Counted from the stretch's first letter, positions 14,006 through 26,667 are shown. The stretch is DNA of 64,000 bases from Benincasa hispida (GCF_009727055.1 NC_052359.1:8090418-8154417); one strand, 5' to 3'. Made by a program: numbers and translations. The notes: generated from the sequence alone by a model not told the origin.

Positions 14006-15229
14006 TGAAGGATCTTTTAACGAAGAGCATCATGGGCACATTTGGATCTTTCCAATTTCATAATGACCGACATACAACACGTACATTCTAACATACAATT
14101 ATGCAAATTCACACTAATTAAAGGCATACTTCGAACAATAAAAATATAAAGGGAAAGAGTTCTCATACCAGTTGAAGACCTTCTTCAAGTGATGAACTCC
14201 GATGCAGCGAAAGACCTCAACGCGATCTATATCACCCAGCAAACAAGTCATCTGCAGCAGTACGAACTATCACGAATAAGTGAACAACAACGAGGACGAC
14301 ACCACCAAAATGGAGCCTTTGGTATTCTCAGAGTGAGAACCCAAAGTGTGGTCTTTAGTAAGTTTGGTAGAGGTATGAGGAAGAACAAATCGTGTAAACG
14401 ATAAGCAAGTGGGAGAGAACAGGAAGCTATCGTATAGCTAATGCTTATCGTTTAGAAGAAGCTACACGATCGTGTAGGTTTTACTAAACAATCGTTTAGT
14501 AAAAAGTGGACGATCGTTTAGAAAACACGACACATTATGTGATCGTTTAGGAAAGTTGAGCAATCATTTAGGAACTAGCGTGCAATCATTTAGGCGCTAA
14601 GCAACTATCATATAGGCTCTCAACTACGCGATTGTTTACGTTTCCATACCGATGCCAACTTTTTCCCAACCTTTGAAAAATAAAACAAATTTTCATTTTA
14701 TTCTTCGGTTACCAAAACCGAAGCGGCTGCTCCCACTAACGCATGTCCAAGAGAAATTTTAGGTCAATTATCATATAATTAACCAATTAAATTATTCATA
14801 AATATAATCATATTATATTTTTACTCTATAGTTTGATATCATATATCTACTATGTACTTGATATAAATCATATTTATATCTAATTTCCTCCAAAATAATG
14901 TATCTCATACATTTAGCCAATTATATCATATATAATTAACCTATCCAATTATATCATATATAATCGAACTTCCTCTTGTCAATTTGAACATTTCAAATTA
15001 ACCCAAATACCTATTCTCGACTTTATCCAAGCTACCCAGGGGACCTAATGGACCTATGGCTCGAAGCTCCAACGGTCTATGAATAGCTAACTAAACTCTT
15101 TAGCCACGAGATCCACCATCCGTTAACTGTGAGGCATTTCACTAAAGACCAATAGTTGAACTCTTCTTACCATATATATATTTCTGTGTCCATCGGATAT
15201 AACCAATCATGAGTACGATGATCCTTCAT
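14006..15229 (-). mobile_element. minus-strand family A LTR, truncated
   Basis: It opens TGAAGGATC and follows LTR order for about 1.2 kb. At about 15229 the sequence switches abruptly to plus-strand LTR. The rest of this LTR and of the one it entered have been deleted. It forms a long inverted pair with the end of the LTR at 12286-16578. Confidence 0.72.
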
Positions 15230-16578
15230 GAGAACTCTTATAAGAGAGGACCCAGTCATAGTAGAACTATGACTTATTGTTTATTATGGGAATCAGTGGT
15301 ACTTAAGGAGTTAGATGTAACTTCAGGGGCAAAACAGTAAATTGGCCCAACTGTACTTACGAGCAATCTGTGAAGGGTTATCGCACTGTTGATTGGTTAA
15401 TATGGACACAGAATATATCTATAGTGAGAAGAGTGCAACTGTCAGTCTTTAGTGGAGTGTCTAACAGTTAATGGATGGTTGATCTCGTAACTAGAGAGTT
15501 TAGTTAGCTATTCATGTATCGTTGGACCTTCAAGCTATAGGTCCATAAAGTCCCATTGGTTGCTCAATGGGTTCAAGTTGAGAATCAGTTCTTAGGGTTA
15601 GTTTGAAACGTTCAAATTAACAAGAGAAAATTCAATTATATATGATACAATTGGTGTGATGTATAAGATACATCAAGTAGAGGAATTAATGTAAATATAA
15701 TTTACATTAAGTACCATAAAATAGAAAGAAAAAAAAACTATGATTTATATGTTTCATGAGATGAAATATTAAAACTATAGGTTATAAATATAATATGGTA
15801 AGTTGGTTATCATATTTATTTATAATATATTGATTATATGATAATTAATTTCTTTTTCTCTAATAACCGATTGAGTGGGAGATTATTGGTGGTTTTATGG
15901 TAACCGTGAGATAAAAGAAAAAATGTTTTCCTAAACGATCGCATACCTTTGATTATACGATATCAAGTGAAAGAGTTTCACCAAGCGATTGTTGTGTAGA
16001 GATTAAACGATCGCATACCTTTGATTATACGATAGTCACTCAACTAGTCGTAGCTAAATGATCGAGTGGTTAAGTTTATACGATAGGTTGTCGTTTGCTA
16101 CACGATTGAGAACATCATCTATATGATAGATAGTGTATTATCTCCCACTTGCTCAATCATCTACTCAATTGTAGACCTCCAGTCTCTTCCTCAAGCCAAG
16201 ATCAGATAAAGCCCACAACTCCTAGATTCTCACATCGATAATACCAAGGTAACCATTGTGGTGGTGTCCTCACTCAATTCATGGATCGAGTGAGACTCGT
16301 TGGTTTTGTGGAGGTTGTGTTCGTGTTGTGTACCGGTCATTACATTTGAACGTGTTGTTCTTAGACGTTTGGAGATTGATCGAGGGAGTCATGAAGAATG
16401 GTTCTTCAAAGGTATGCATCCTCTATCCCTTGTATCATCGTTTAGCACGCTGTAATTTCGTTTTGTGCATGACCCGTTAAGTTTCCGTTTTAGACTGTAA
16501 TTAATTGTGTTCACTCGAATGGAATTTGGAACGATCTCTTTCGCTGCTCATGGAAATCCTCGCAATTGATTTCCTTCA
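14006..16578. repeat. 1.2-kb inverted repeat made of two opposed LTRs
   Basis: The minus-strand LTR at 14006-15229 and the plus-strand LTR segment at about 15373-16578 are in opposite orientation and both carry the LTR terminal end. They leave a loop of about 145 bp. Matching landmarks include the ctaactaaactct phrase near 15086 and its complement near 15497. Confidence 0.65.
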
Positions 16579-16888
16579 TTTACAACAAATTGTAACAACT
16601 ACAGAATGGACCGCATCCGATAATGTTACCAGAATAAGGTACCCAACCTCATTCGTATATTATAGACCATTTTGGCTATTTACTGAACTTGGTCCACTCT
16701 TATATATCCACATAAAGTTTATGTATTCATATAATAGTCATAGATCTTCAGTCTATTAGATTTAGTCTTCACAAGTGCAATTCACATATTCAACAACAGT
16801 TTTATTGAATAAACGTCAATAACATCTTTATTGATAATAGAATATGTTTAACATTAAAAACTGCGAGCTTTTAGAACATACAACCCAA
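16579..16888 (-). mobile_element. distal part of an older family B LTR hosting the copia nest
   Basis: This matches the end of minus-strand family B LTRs such as 61922-63815 (accgcatccgat, then ttttagaacatacaaccca). The 15 bp left of the LTR at 12286 (12271-12285) continue the same LTR with the same TTTAC. The copia element therefore inserted into this LTR, and its proximal part lies left of the window. Confidence 0.6.
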
Positions 16889-18278
16889 AAAATCACTCCT
16901 ACCCACTTTTAGGGGTAGTAGAGAGGTTGTTCCCTTAATTACTAATTCTAGGTCTTGAATAAGGAGCCCCACCTTCTCACTAACCCAAGAGAGACTCGGT
17001 TTAGTATTTGGATCACAAACCAATTGTTCATTAGAAGGATCAGTGAGACTTAAGGAACAAGATGTAATCTCGGGGTAAAACAATATTTGACCCAGTCGTT
17101 ATTACGAATAACCTCTGAAGGGTCGACTTATTGATTATGGTTAAATCAAGTGGACAGAAATATATCTACCATGAGGGGAATGCAACTACTGGCCTTTAGT
17201 AGGGTGACCAGTAGTTAATGAATGTTAGTTAATTAGGTTAAAAAATTTAGACGGTTAATCTCGGATCATTGGAGTCCATGATCTTTAGGTCTATTAGATC
17301 TCTCTATTAGCTCACAAACGGAATAAACATTAGAATAGCGTAATGAGTTAATTTGAAACGTTCAAATTCAAATTAAGGGAATTAGAAATTATATGCAATA
17401 TAATTACACGTTTAATTATCAAATAAAACAAAACTGGAGGAATGGATCAAATTTAAATATGATTTAAATATTAATTTTCGTTAATAGAGATATATGGTTG
17501 TGGAATTGATATTTAATTAATTTAATATTTGATATTAAATTGATAGAATAATTAAATTGTTTAATTAATTAAATCAATTAAATTTAAAATTGGAAATTTG
17601 AACGTTTGTGAAAAATTCAAATTGAGAAAATCATTTTTGTTTAATTGATTTTTTTGGAAAATTGGATTAAAATTGAATTTTAATGAAAATTCAATTAAAT
17701 AATTTCAAAATCAATTTTGAATAGAATTGATTTTGAAAATTGGAAATTCAATTTTAATTTGATTAAAATTGATTTAAATTTGAAAAGTTGGAAAGACCCA
17801 TTAAAGTGGGATTTTTCCACTTACACAAACATCATCAATCCACTAAATTCAGTCAAGTAGGAGCTGTCTCGATTTTGTGTAATTGAGTTGCATGAGGATA
17901 CTGATTAAAACTGGGTATTATTGACTGAAGAAAGGCGTGCAAAAGTGGTGATTGATATGATTTTTCTGATGAAGAAGTGTTCTTTAACATAAGACAAAAC
18001 CAATGTGATCTCCTTCATAATTCCCTTCAAATTCTGCTCATTTTGAGTTTCATTACTCAATCTAAGGTCCTAGAGAATAGTACAGAAGATCTTTTGGTGG
18101 TTTACAACCAGTAGTTGAGGAAATTGGAGTTGATTTCGTGGATTGAAGAAGGTCTTGAAGGTATGTTGTTGAAACCCTCATTTTATCTTATGAACATGCT
18201 TGGTTTGTTGCTAAAATTAACGAATTAGAGTGCTTAATGATCCTAAAATCTTCCGTTGTTAGCTTGCTAACTCCAACA
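16889..18278 (+). mobile_element. family B LTR, 3' portion
   Basis: This is plus-strand family B LTR sequence lacking its first part, joined directly to the opposed LTR end at 16888. It matches the second half of the LTR at 29040-31060 (drop-in point near gggtagtagagaggttgttccc). An AT-rich low-complexity stretch lies at 17340-17790. It ends near 18278 at ctccaaca. Confidence 0.6.
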
Positions 18279-18522
18279 GATTCTACGCATCTTAAACTAT
18301 ATAACTTCTTCGTAGATCTATCAACACTATATTGAAAGTTCTTCCTAATGGCAAAGACGTTACTTCTTAGCCAAATATTATTTTGCTTAAAAACATATCA
18401 CCAACCTAGACATCTTCAATAATAGACTCGGATGAGAGGACTATGGTACTTGCCATTAATTTTTTCAATATGCTTCCTCTTGTTCCAATCGAGATGGTAT
18501 TCACCGCTTCCTACTAAATCTG

Positions 18523-20699
18523 TGATGGATTGTATCAGCACGCAACAGAAGCAACAAGGATTAATAAGCACTCTAATTCATTAATTTTGGAAGAAACTAA
18601 AGCATGCTCTTGCAGAAACAAGTGGGTTTTAAGTCATACCTTTGTAGAACCCTTGAAATCTCGATTTTCAACTGCAAAATTCTCCAAATCTTGTTGTAGA
18701 CCACCTCAAGATCTTCCCTACTATCTTCTTGGAGCTCTAGATTGAGTTGTGGGACTCAAAATAAGCTTGAATTAAGGGAACTCGGAGAATAACTTACAGC
18801 AGCAACCCACTTGAAGAACTCCTTCTTCAACGCGAATTTTCGGCAAAATTCTATCGATTACATTGCATCAATTTCACTCCAATTTTCTTGATATATTGCA
18901 GACTACCATGCAAAGAAGATGGCTACATGAGATGCAGCTCATGCTTGGAGTCATTGAAGCCAAAGTTTATGAGTTTTGTGTGAGCAACTTGAAGGTAAAT
19001 GGAAAATACCGAATTTCCATTTTGTGATTTTCTAATCTTTTTCAATTTTACAAAATTGATTTCAAAAATAAATTTGATTTATAAAATTGAAAATATTATT
19101 AATTTTGCAAAATTAATTTCATAAATTAATTTTCTAATAAAATTAATAATTAATTATTTAAACAATTTAAATAATTCTAATTAATTTAATATCGAATACT
19201 AAATTAATTTTACACAAAACCACCTTCATATATTTAAATCATATTTAAATATTAATTCTCCAATTCCGTTTAATTCTTAAAATTAAATGTGTAATTATAT
19301 CTCATCTAATTATTAATTCTTTTAATTATGATTTGAAGGTTTCAAATTAACTTATCACGCTACTCTAAAGCTAATCCATTTACGAGCTAGTAGGGGGACC
19401 TCGCGGACCTACAGATCATGAACTCCAACAATCCAAGATTAATTGGCTAAACTCAGTAGACCAAATTAACTCCCATTCGTTAAATAATAAGTCACTCCAC
19501 TAAAGCTCATAGTTGAACTCCCCTCACTATAGATATATTATGTCCACTCGATATAATCATGATTAGTAAGTTAACCCTTCACAAGTTGTTCGTAATAACG
19601 ACTGGGTCAACTGTCTATTTTAACCCTGAGATTACCTCTTATTCCTTAAGTCCCATTGATCCTCTAATGAACAATTGATTTGTAATCCAATCAACAAACC
19701 GAGTCCCTCTCGGGCCAATGAGAGGGTAGGGCCCCTTGTTCAAGACCTATAATTAACACTTAAGGGAACAACTTCTCTACTATCCCTAAAGGGGGTAGGA
19801 ATGAATTCCTTCTTGCACTCTATGTCCCCAACTATCTATCCGGTTTTACCCCTGAAATGGGAGTTTATTGAGTCAACGTTGTCGAGCCAACCCTCACTTA
19901 TGCAAATCTAAGGATAATCTCAAATAAACAGAAGTTCGTAGTTAGCTCAGGATTAAGGTCAAGTTACCTAGGTCATCACTTTGAAATAGTCAGTCTTAAA
20001 CAGTAATTAGCATTATAAAGTAAGAGTGACATCTGAATCTTGTACAAACCCTTTTGCACAGGGATATCCCCACTCCTCATGTCATAACATGTTTCTTGCG
20101 CCCTATGTCCCCAGCTATCTATCCGATCTTACCCCTAGAATGGGAGTTTAATGAGCCGATGCGGTTAAGTCAACCCTCACCTATGCAAATATAAGGATAA
20201 TCCCCAATAAAGAGGAGTTCATAGTTAGCTCGGGATTAAGGTTAAGTTACCTAGATCATCGCTTTGAAATAGTTAGTCTTAAATAATAAACAACGTTATA
20301 AAGTAAAAGTGACTGATTTCGTGGTCCGATCTTGTACAAACACTTTTACATCGGGACAACCCCACTCTTCATATCATAACATGTACGAATTAGGATCACT
20401 TCGTTTGTAGCACTTTACAACTCTTTGCAACCACTGCAGAGTAGGCCGCATCTAATAGTATTATCATAATAAGGCATCAAACCTTATTCATATACTATAG
20501 ATCATTTTGACTATTTACTCGAATCTGATCCACTTTTATGTCTCCACATAAACTTCAAGTAATCATGTAATAGTCAAGGGACTTTCAGGTTTATTGGATT
20601 TCTAATAAGTAAAACATCTATTCAATATCAACTTATTGAGTTTTCAGAATAAGTTTGATTGTTTATAAACCACGAGTTTTAGGACATAAAACCGAACAA
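18523..20699 (-). mobile_element. family B LTR inserted in the MULE transposase
   Basis: This is a minus-strand LTR from about 18523 to ccgaacaa at 20699. The MULE reading resumes across it, with a TCTG duplication at both sides. It is longer than other family B LTRs because of an internal 283-bp tandem duplication. Confidence 0.65.
19811..20400. repeat. 283-bp tandem duplication inside a family B LTR
   Basis: The segment starting ttcttgcac...tatgtcccca (19811) recurs from about 20094. The tatgtccccA landmarks are at 19821 and 20104. Both copies end in cataacatg. The copies have diverged by scattered substitutions. Confidence 0.7.
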
Positions 20700-21711
20700 T
20701 CTGCATAATGCTCACCGTTAATTGCCGGGTTACTGTCATCAAAAGGTCCTCTATCAACCCTTGATTCTACTTTAATCATTGACTCTACCACATGATCAAC
20801 ATTAACAACTGCCTTGGACATATCTATATCTGCCACATTAACATTCACATCATAATCCATTGACGTGTCCACTTTAAACACAGACTCATCGTTAACAGCA
20901 TCCTTGGATAGGTCCACATATTCCATATTCAACAACTCATCCGTATTGTCTCTCAAATCTAACGGACATAATTATTATTCAATGGACTTAGTGACCATAC
21001 CTCATTGGAAACCACATTGTATTCAGGAGTAAACTCAAGTACGGATGCAAATGTTGGAACATTTTAATTGGATATGGCGGTATTGTACTCCTAGGTTTAT
21101 GGACTATTATTGGTAACTTCAATACTAAAAAGACAACTTGAGAGACATCGTCACCAGTTAAGAAAAAATGGAGATCTTCTTGATTATTGATCACAATGGT
21201 AGATACATTTGTCTTAATACCGTACAAATACCTTATAACCAGTTCAAACTCAACAGAATTTATACCACTAATTATATATGTTTCTCGTAAAAACTCCTCA
21301 AACTTTATTCTGATGTCAACAATCAACCCTTTCAACTGACTCCCTATGTATTCTTTCTCATCCTCCTTCCATTCACTCCCAAAACAAACAAATATATGAG
21401 GAATCATTGAAAGAAATCATATACAGATTCAACAAACTTAATAAATTCAGTCAAAATCTTAGGGATATTAAATAATCTTAGTGCAACTATATAAATATCT
21501 CGCACAGGATTTCTAACCTTATGTTGAATCTCGGTGGAATTATACTCAATCGCGGCCGAGATTATTGAATTTTCATCGAGAATGCATAAACAACCACGAA
21601 AACATAAATTATAGGCCTCAACAACATGCTAATAACAACTACAACAAATTTATAAAAAGACGATATCACTGCATTTACTTTTCAACTAGCATGCTTTTTG
21701 AAAAGTCGTTA

Positions 21712-22612
21712 AACTAGTTTTCTCAATGGATCTCGGGCGAAATCAACCATCAAGATTTAGTTGAAAATTTTACTTTTTCTAACTCATCGATTGTTTTGGC
21801 CCTTCTGGCCCTTTCTCGGTACATCTTAGAGAGATTAAAATGCTAAGATTTTAGTAATTTTTCCAAATATTAGATAATCTATCTTATACCAAATCTTATA
21901 TGTTTTCAAATTTTCTCCAAATTCGGTTATCTTTATCGAATATTATATTCAATTCTTATTAATTTTAGGCCAATTTCTATTTCCATGATTATATGAATTT
22001 CTAAATTTTCAAATGAATTTATCAATTAGATTTTTTAGATGGATGATTGCATTTTTGTTTTTTTATTTTTGGGAAAGAATAAACTTTTCAAAAAGAAAAA
22101 AATAGGTAATATATGAAAATTCTATAAAATCCCCGTATTAGTTTGCCCGAGAATTCACCGATCTCGATATTAATCTGCCCGAGATTCATATCGTGATTTT
22201 ATATATTTTTCATATTTTACCCTTTTTTTTGAAAAAATTAATCTTTCAAAAAAATTAAAAAAGCAAAATCATTCACCTAAGATCCATCTAAAAAAGTCAT
22301 TTGGATAATCGGTAAATTGATTTGGAAATTAGAAATTTGGCTAAAGATTTAAAAAATTACGTAATATTTTGATATAATATTTGGTAAATATAATCGAATT
22401 TGGAGAAAATTTGAAAATGTATAAGATCTGGTATAAGATTTAGGAAGATCACATAATATTTTGGAAAAATTACTAGAATCTCGGTCTAATCTCTCCGAGA
22501 TGTACCAAGAAAGGCACAAAAGGGTCAAAACAATCGATAGGTTAGAAAAGGCTAATTATTTTAACTAAATCTCGATGGTCTATCTCGCCCGAGATGGACC
22601 AAGAAATGTTAT
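21712..22612. repeat. foldback with about 420-bp arms next to the MULE
   Basis: The left arm (21712-22135) and right arm (about 22190-22612) are imperfect reverse complements around a loop of about 54 bp. Landmarks are catcgattgttttggccct near 21786 and its complement near 22530, plus paired ctcgggcgaaat/atctcgcccgag words at the outer ends. The position just upstream of the MULE transposase suggests a MULE-related terminal region, but this is inference. Confidence 0.7.
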
Positions 22613-23162
22613 TTGAACGAGTTTTCACAAAGGGTGCTAGTTTTGTAAGGGAAAACTTAAAGGTGTTATTTCTGACAATTTTCCAAAATTTTGGATCAAA
22701 CTTGTTGAGCAAACCAACCATCTCTTTCCCAAAAAATGGGTTATTATAATAATTATACTATTTTATATTACTGAGGGCATGTTCGTAAAATTCCTGTTCC
22801 ATCAATCGAATTTGATATCCAAAAGTTAAAACAATTAGCACAATCTAGGGCTCGTTCTTGCCCGAGAAGGCTCGAGAAAAACTAATTCTACGAGATTTTA
22901 GAAAGCATGCTATTTTTTAAATGTGAACACTAAAGAGAGTATTTTGGACAAGTTCCCAAAGTTTGGGGGCATTTTTTTATAGTTTTGCCTATAATTTAGT
23001 CAACATGATAAGTCGGCAACAGATCATAGTCACACCATTTAGGGGTCTTTGGCTTACTCACTTTAGTTAAGTCGAGTTATTTAAAACAACCAGTAAAATG
23101 TTTGGCTCATCAACTCCACAATGTTTGCAATGACTCCACCCTCTGATGACAATTGCCGCAAC
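22613..23162. other. non-coding TE-like sequence
   Basis: No ORF of interest is present. The part from about 23030 (ggggtctttggctta, with atgtttggctcatcaactcc near 23099) resembles the end of a MITE or hAT-like element. The same unit appears to continue after the LTR, at 25353. Confidence 0.35.
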
Positions 23163-24330
23163 TGTTGGGATGTATGCCTTAAAGCCTCGTAATTTTATGT
23201 TAGTTGAATCAATGGTTGATTAATTTTATATCATTAATCCATTAACCTAAGATCCATGATTATCTGATGTAACTTAAACATGTATGGGGAGATATACAAG
23301 TGGATCGTGTTTAAGTGATAACCTAAATAGTCTGTAGTATATAGATAAGGTTGAGTTCCTGGTAACACTACTGATACGACCCGCTTTGTAGTTGTTACGG
23401 TTGTTGTAAAGTACTACAAATGATTTGATCTTGATCATTCTTGTGGAGACATGTGGATGGGGGTATCTTATACAAAATAGTTTGTATAAAGATTGGATCG
23501 TGAAATGTTAAGTCTCTCTTTATAACATCATTGCTAGAAGAAACTTACATTTCACCAGGATGACCATAGGTGACTTTACCTTAATCTTGAATGAGTTGTG
23601 AACTTTTGCATTTTAGGGCGATCCTTTGATTTGTATGGATGAGAAAGGTCAGATTCGCCGACTCGATAAGCTTATCATTTTGGGGATTTGTCTGATTGAG
23701 GAAATGAGAACACAACTACACAAGAATGAATTCACTCATTCCCTAATGAGGCGCCCCACCCTCTTCTGGCTCGAGAGGGGGTTGGTCATAGTTGGACTGT
23801 GACTAATTTTTTATTAGAGGGATCAATGGTATTTAAAACGGTAATTTGACCCAGCTGTACTTATGAGTAATTTGTAAAAGGTCAATGCACTGTTGATTCG
23901 TTATATCCAATGGATACAAAAATATATCTATAGTGCGAAGAATTCAGCTGTCAGACTTTAGTAAAGTGACCGACAATTAATGAATGTTGATTATTTTGAT
24001 TAAAATAATTTAATCAATTAATCTCGTATCATTTGAGCTCTATAGATCCATAAAGCCCCATCGTTAGGTTAATGAGGATTGATGGGAATCAAATTAATTT
24101 TGGTGTGATTTGAATTGTTCAAATTAATTAAAGGGAATTAATTGTATAAGATACTGTTAAATAATGTATATTGATACATTATATAATATAATGTATGTCA
24201 ATACACTTTTATGAGAGAAATAAATATTTGAATATGATTCAAATATTAATTATAGGAAATCACATTGTATGACAAATACATTTTAAGAAACCAAAGCTGT
24301 GATTTCAACTTTTTTGTAATTGCAGACGTG

Positions 24331-24432
24331 ACAATCACATAACAATCATATAACAACCACATAGAAATCATATAGCAATCACATAACAATCACATAGAAA
24401 TCATAAAACAATCACATAACAATCACATAAAA
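24331..24432. repeat. short minisatellite of about 10-11 bp units
   Basis: About ten imperfect copies of acaatcacata follow one another, with variants such as agaaatcata. No spacers separate the units. Confidence 0.8.
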
Positions 24433-24539
24433 CCAGATAGTGATCAATTTTTCACATGGAAGTCATTTGCCATGTTTGCAAAAAAGTAAAACTCAGGAAC
24501 ACGCGTCAAATTTTCAATTTATTTTTTATTAAAGTTGCA

Positions 24540-24965
24540 ATTGCCCCTTAATTATATGAATATGATTAATATAAAAACTATATGTTAAAATTTAATGTGA
24601 ATATGATTCGTAAGTTTAAATATAATTTGATGAGAGAAATAAAAATTTGAATTTGATTCAAACATTAATTATATGAATATGATTCATATAAAAACTATAT
24701 ATTATAATTTAATGTGAATATGATTCATATTAAATTTATACAGTTTTATGAGAGAAATAAATGTTTGAATATGATTCAAATATTAATTATATGAATATGA
24801 TTCAGGTAGGAACAATATATTATAATTAATATGAATATGATTCATATTAAATTTATATATTTTATTGAGATGTGTTATAATTTGAATATGATTCAATTAT
24901 TATTTATATGAATGTGATTCATATAAAATCTATAGGTTAAAATTAAAATGAATTTGATTCATATT
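24540..24965. repeat. AT-rich tandem array, unit about 117 bp
   Basis: Units containing gagagaaata and tgaatatgattcatat recur at intervals near 117 bp (about 24632, 24750 and 24866). Roughly three and a half degenerate copies are present. Confidence 0.65.
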
Positions 24966-25090
24966 AATACCTTAGGTTATTTGAGATAACAATAACTTAT
25001 ATTTTATGTTATATGTGATATAATATTAACTATAGCTTATATATTATATGTGATATAACATATAGTTTAAATATACGTTAAAGTGGTTGA

Positions 25091-25112
25091 TATATATATA
25101 TATATATATATT
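25091..25112. repeat. (TA)n microsatellite
   Basis: An uninterrupted run of TA dinucleotides. Confidence 0.9.
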
Positions 25113-25352
25113 AAATTCAAATTTAGAATTTAAATTTAATTATTTCAAATTTTATAAAGGGGAGGGAGTTACTTACAACTCCCCCACCCCTTAATCTGTC
25201 ATTCTCTCACGTAATAGATGAGGAGAGAGAGAGTTCTCTCCCTCTCATGTTTTTTCATGGTTTTCGTCACTCTGAATTTTGCATTTTGTAAAACGAAATT
25301 TATAAATTAATACGTCCAATTGTTTCCACTGTGGGAAATTTCAATCCTTTCA

Positions 25353-26274
25353 ACAAGAACATGCACTAACGCCTAACTCCGACATCACCCCATCGTCAAC
25401 TATTGTCACCTTAAACGAGTGACATCTTTGACAATCACCTTCACTTGCCAAACTTAAGTAACCATCTCCGAAAATCATCTCTAACAATTGCTTCCGATGA
25501 GCAACTCCATGTAACCACCACCTTTGACAGCCAACTTTAACATTCTCCTTTGATAACCAACTTTGACCATTATCTCCATCGATCATCTCCAACGACTAAC
25601 TTTAACCAACACACTTTTGAGAACATGTAACCAAATGCATTTCTAATTTTATTTTAAACAACTTTTATAAAAAGTGTTTAAATGCAAATGACTTTTTGAA
25701 GAAGATGTTATTATAGGCAATCCAAACAGACTTTAGTTGTCTTCCTTTATATACCCATGTTTATCCCCTTATCCAACCAATATAGGACTTTGATCGCATT
25801 TCCAAAAATCATTTCCTCTAACAAGAGACCATTGAGCCTCCTCTCAGAATATACGTAACCCTATGAAAATAAATTGGTATTTGGTGCAAATGCATACTTT
25901 TGGCAAGTGATATAAAAAAATACATCAGATATCATACCTAAGGGAACAAATGTAGCAAAGGTTTTAAGATGAACAAGACTTTCCTCAAGAATGCAATCAC
26001 AAAGTAACCAACAAAAATAGTTGGAAGATAGTCATGTGTGTGAAAACAGACTAAAAATAATGAAAATAGAGGAGGAACTCAAACATGTTTGTACCCTTCG
26101 GTCAGAAAATGTCACATTTCATCCAATTGCAATTTTGACTCAAACTTTACCATGGTGAGCTGGATTCAACACCTATTTGGCCTTCTATGAAGTATCACTA
26201 GGAGTCTAAGTCACTAAACCTATATGTCTATGATTAATGAGAACTTAGGTGAATAAAAATATAATCCACAGTTC
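25353..26274. other. non-coding interval
   Basis: The first 250 bp are made of repeated caactttgacc/atctccaac-like words, and the 80-codon minus-strand ORF there is low complexity. A segment near 25630-25740 ends in aatccaaacagactt, which resembles a MITE end. I see no gene. Confidence 0.4.
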
Positions 26275-26478
26275 TGAGGGAATGTTTGGGCAGTGGGTGG
26301 AATAGTGAACTTCAAGGAGTTGTGAATCTTTGAGCCCGCAGTGTAAAAAGTTGATAAGATATAAAATAATGCTTTTTAGTAATGGGACCCACGAACTCCT
26401 TGGGCTAAACAAGGAGTGGAGTTCACAACTCCACTATTGTCAACTCTTATTATCCAACTCTTTGGACCAAACACCCCC
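26275..26478. mobile_element. MITE with GGGnnTGTTTGG termini
   Basis: A unit of about 204 bp has inverted ends: gggaatgtttggg on the left, and ccaaacaccccc on the right (complement gggggtgtttgg). Internal words aaggagttgtgaa and ttcacaactccac are also inverted. TTA follows the right end and TGA precedes the left, so a PIF/Harbinger-type TWA duplication is possible but not clean. Confidence 0.5.
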
Positions 26479-26667
26479 TTAATGTACAAGGGTAAGAAAA
26501 AACTCTCGTGTCTTAAATCTTTTCCTAGATTGATTTTATGAAAACCAAGTTCTACCTAACCCTTTCAATATTAGTCTAAACTTTTGTTTACTAATCTAGG
26601 TGATCAATCTAGACTAATAATAGAAATAAACTCAATGAAAGCAAATCATGCTGTTGGAAGAGCAAAG

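Larger units (their letters stand above)
12286..16578 (+). mobile_element. solo LTR (TGTTGGGATTGG subfamily) with inserts and a deletion
   Basis: The LTR starts TGTTGGGATT and ends TTTCCTTCA. It is flanked by a perfect TTTAC duplication (12281-12285 and 16579-16583). Only 12286-12454 and about 15230-16578 belong to this LTR. The middle was replaced by minus-strand LTR sequence (12455-15229), with loss of its own central part. Confidence 0.82.
18279..21407 (-). pseudogene. MuDR/MULE transposase N-terminal region, split by an LTR
   Basis: On the minus strand, 20988-21407 encodes the ubiquitin-like N-terminal region seen in plant MULE transposases (VCFGSEWKEDEKEYIGSQLKG, with a FFLTGDD motif). 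It is followed by an acidic linker at 20700-20956. The reading then jumps over the LTR at 18523-20699 and resumes at 18279-18522, where a DNA-binding-domain-like segment can be read (NVFAIRKNFQYSVDRSTKKLY). Stops and the missing catalytic core make it dead. The transposase is cut at 18278 by another LTR. Confidence 0.65.
23163..25352 (+). mobile_element. LTR with internal satellite-like repeats
   Basis: It starts TGTTGGGATG and ends near 25352 (aatcctttca). The order of blocks follows the other plus-strand LTRs in the window (stepwise motifs such as ttaagtgataacctaaat and gtctgtagtat). A clean duplication could not be defined, and the right end is uncertain by a few bases. It is enlarged by the minisatellite at 24331 and the array at 24540. 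Confidence 0.6.

Noticed and set aside
20988..21407. A 139-codon minus-strand ORF considered as an independent host gene
   Set aside because: Its motifs match the N-terminal region of MULE transposases and the reading continues past an inserted LTR.
24331..24432. A CRISPR-like array of short repeats
   Set aside because: Units are 10-11 bp with no spacers, in a plant LTR; it is a minisatellite.
25350..25592. An 80-codon minus-strand ORF
   Set aside because: It is made of repetitive caactttgacc-like words and has no recognisable domain.
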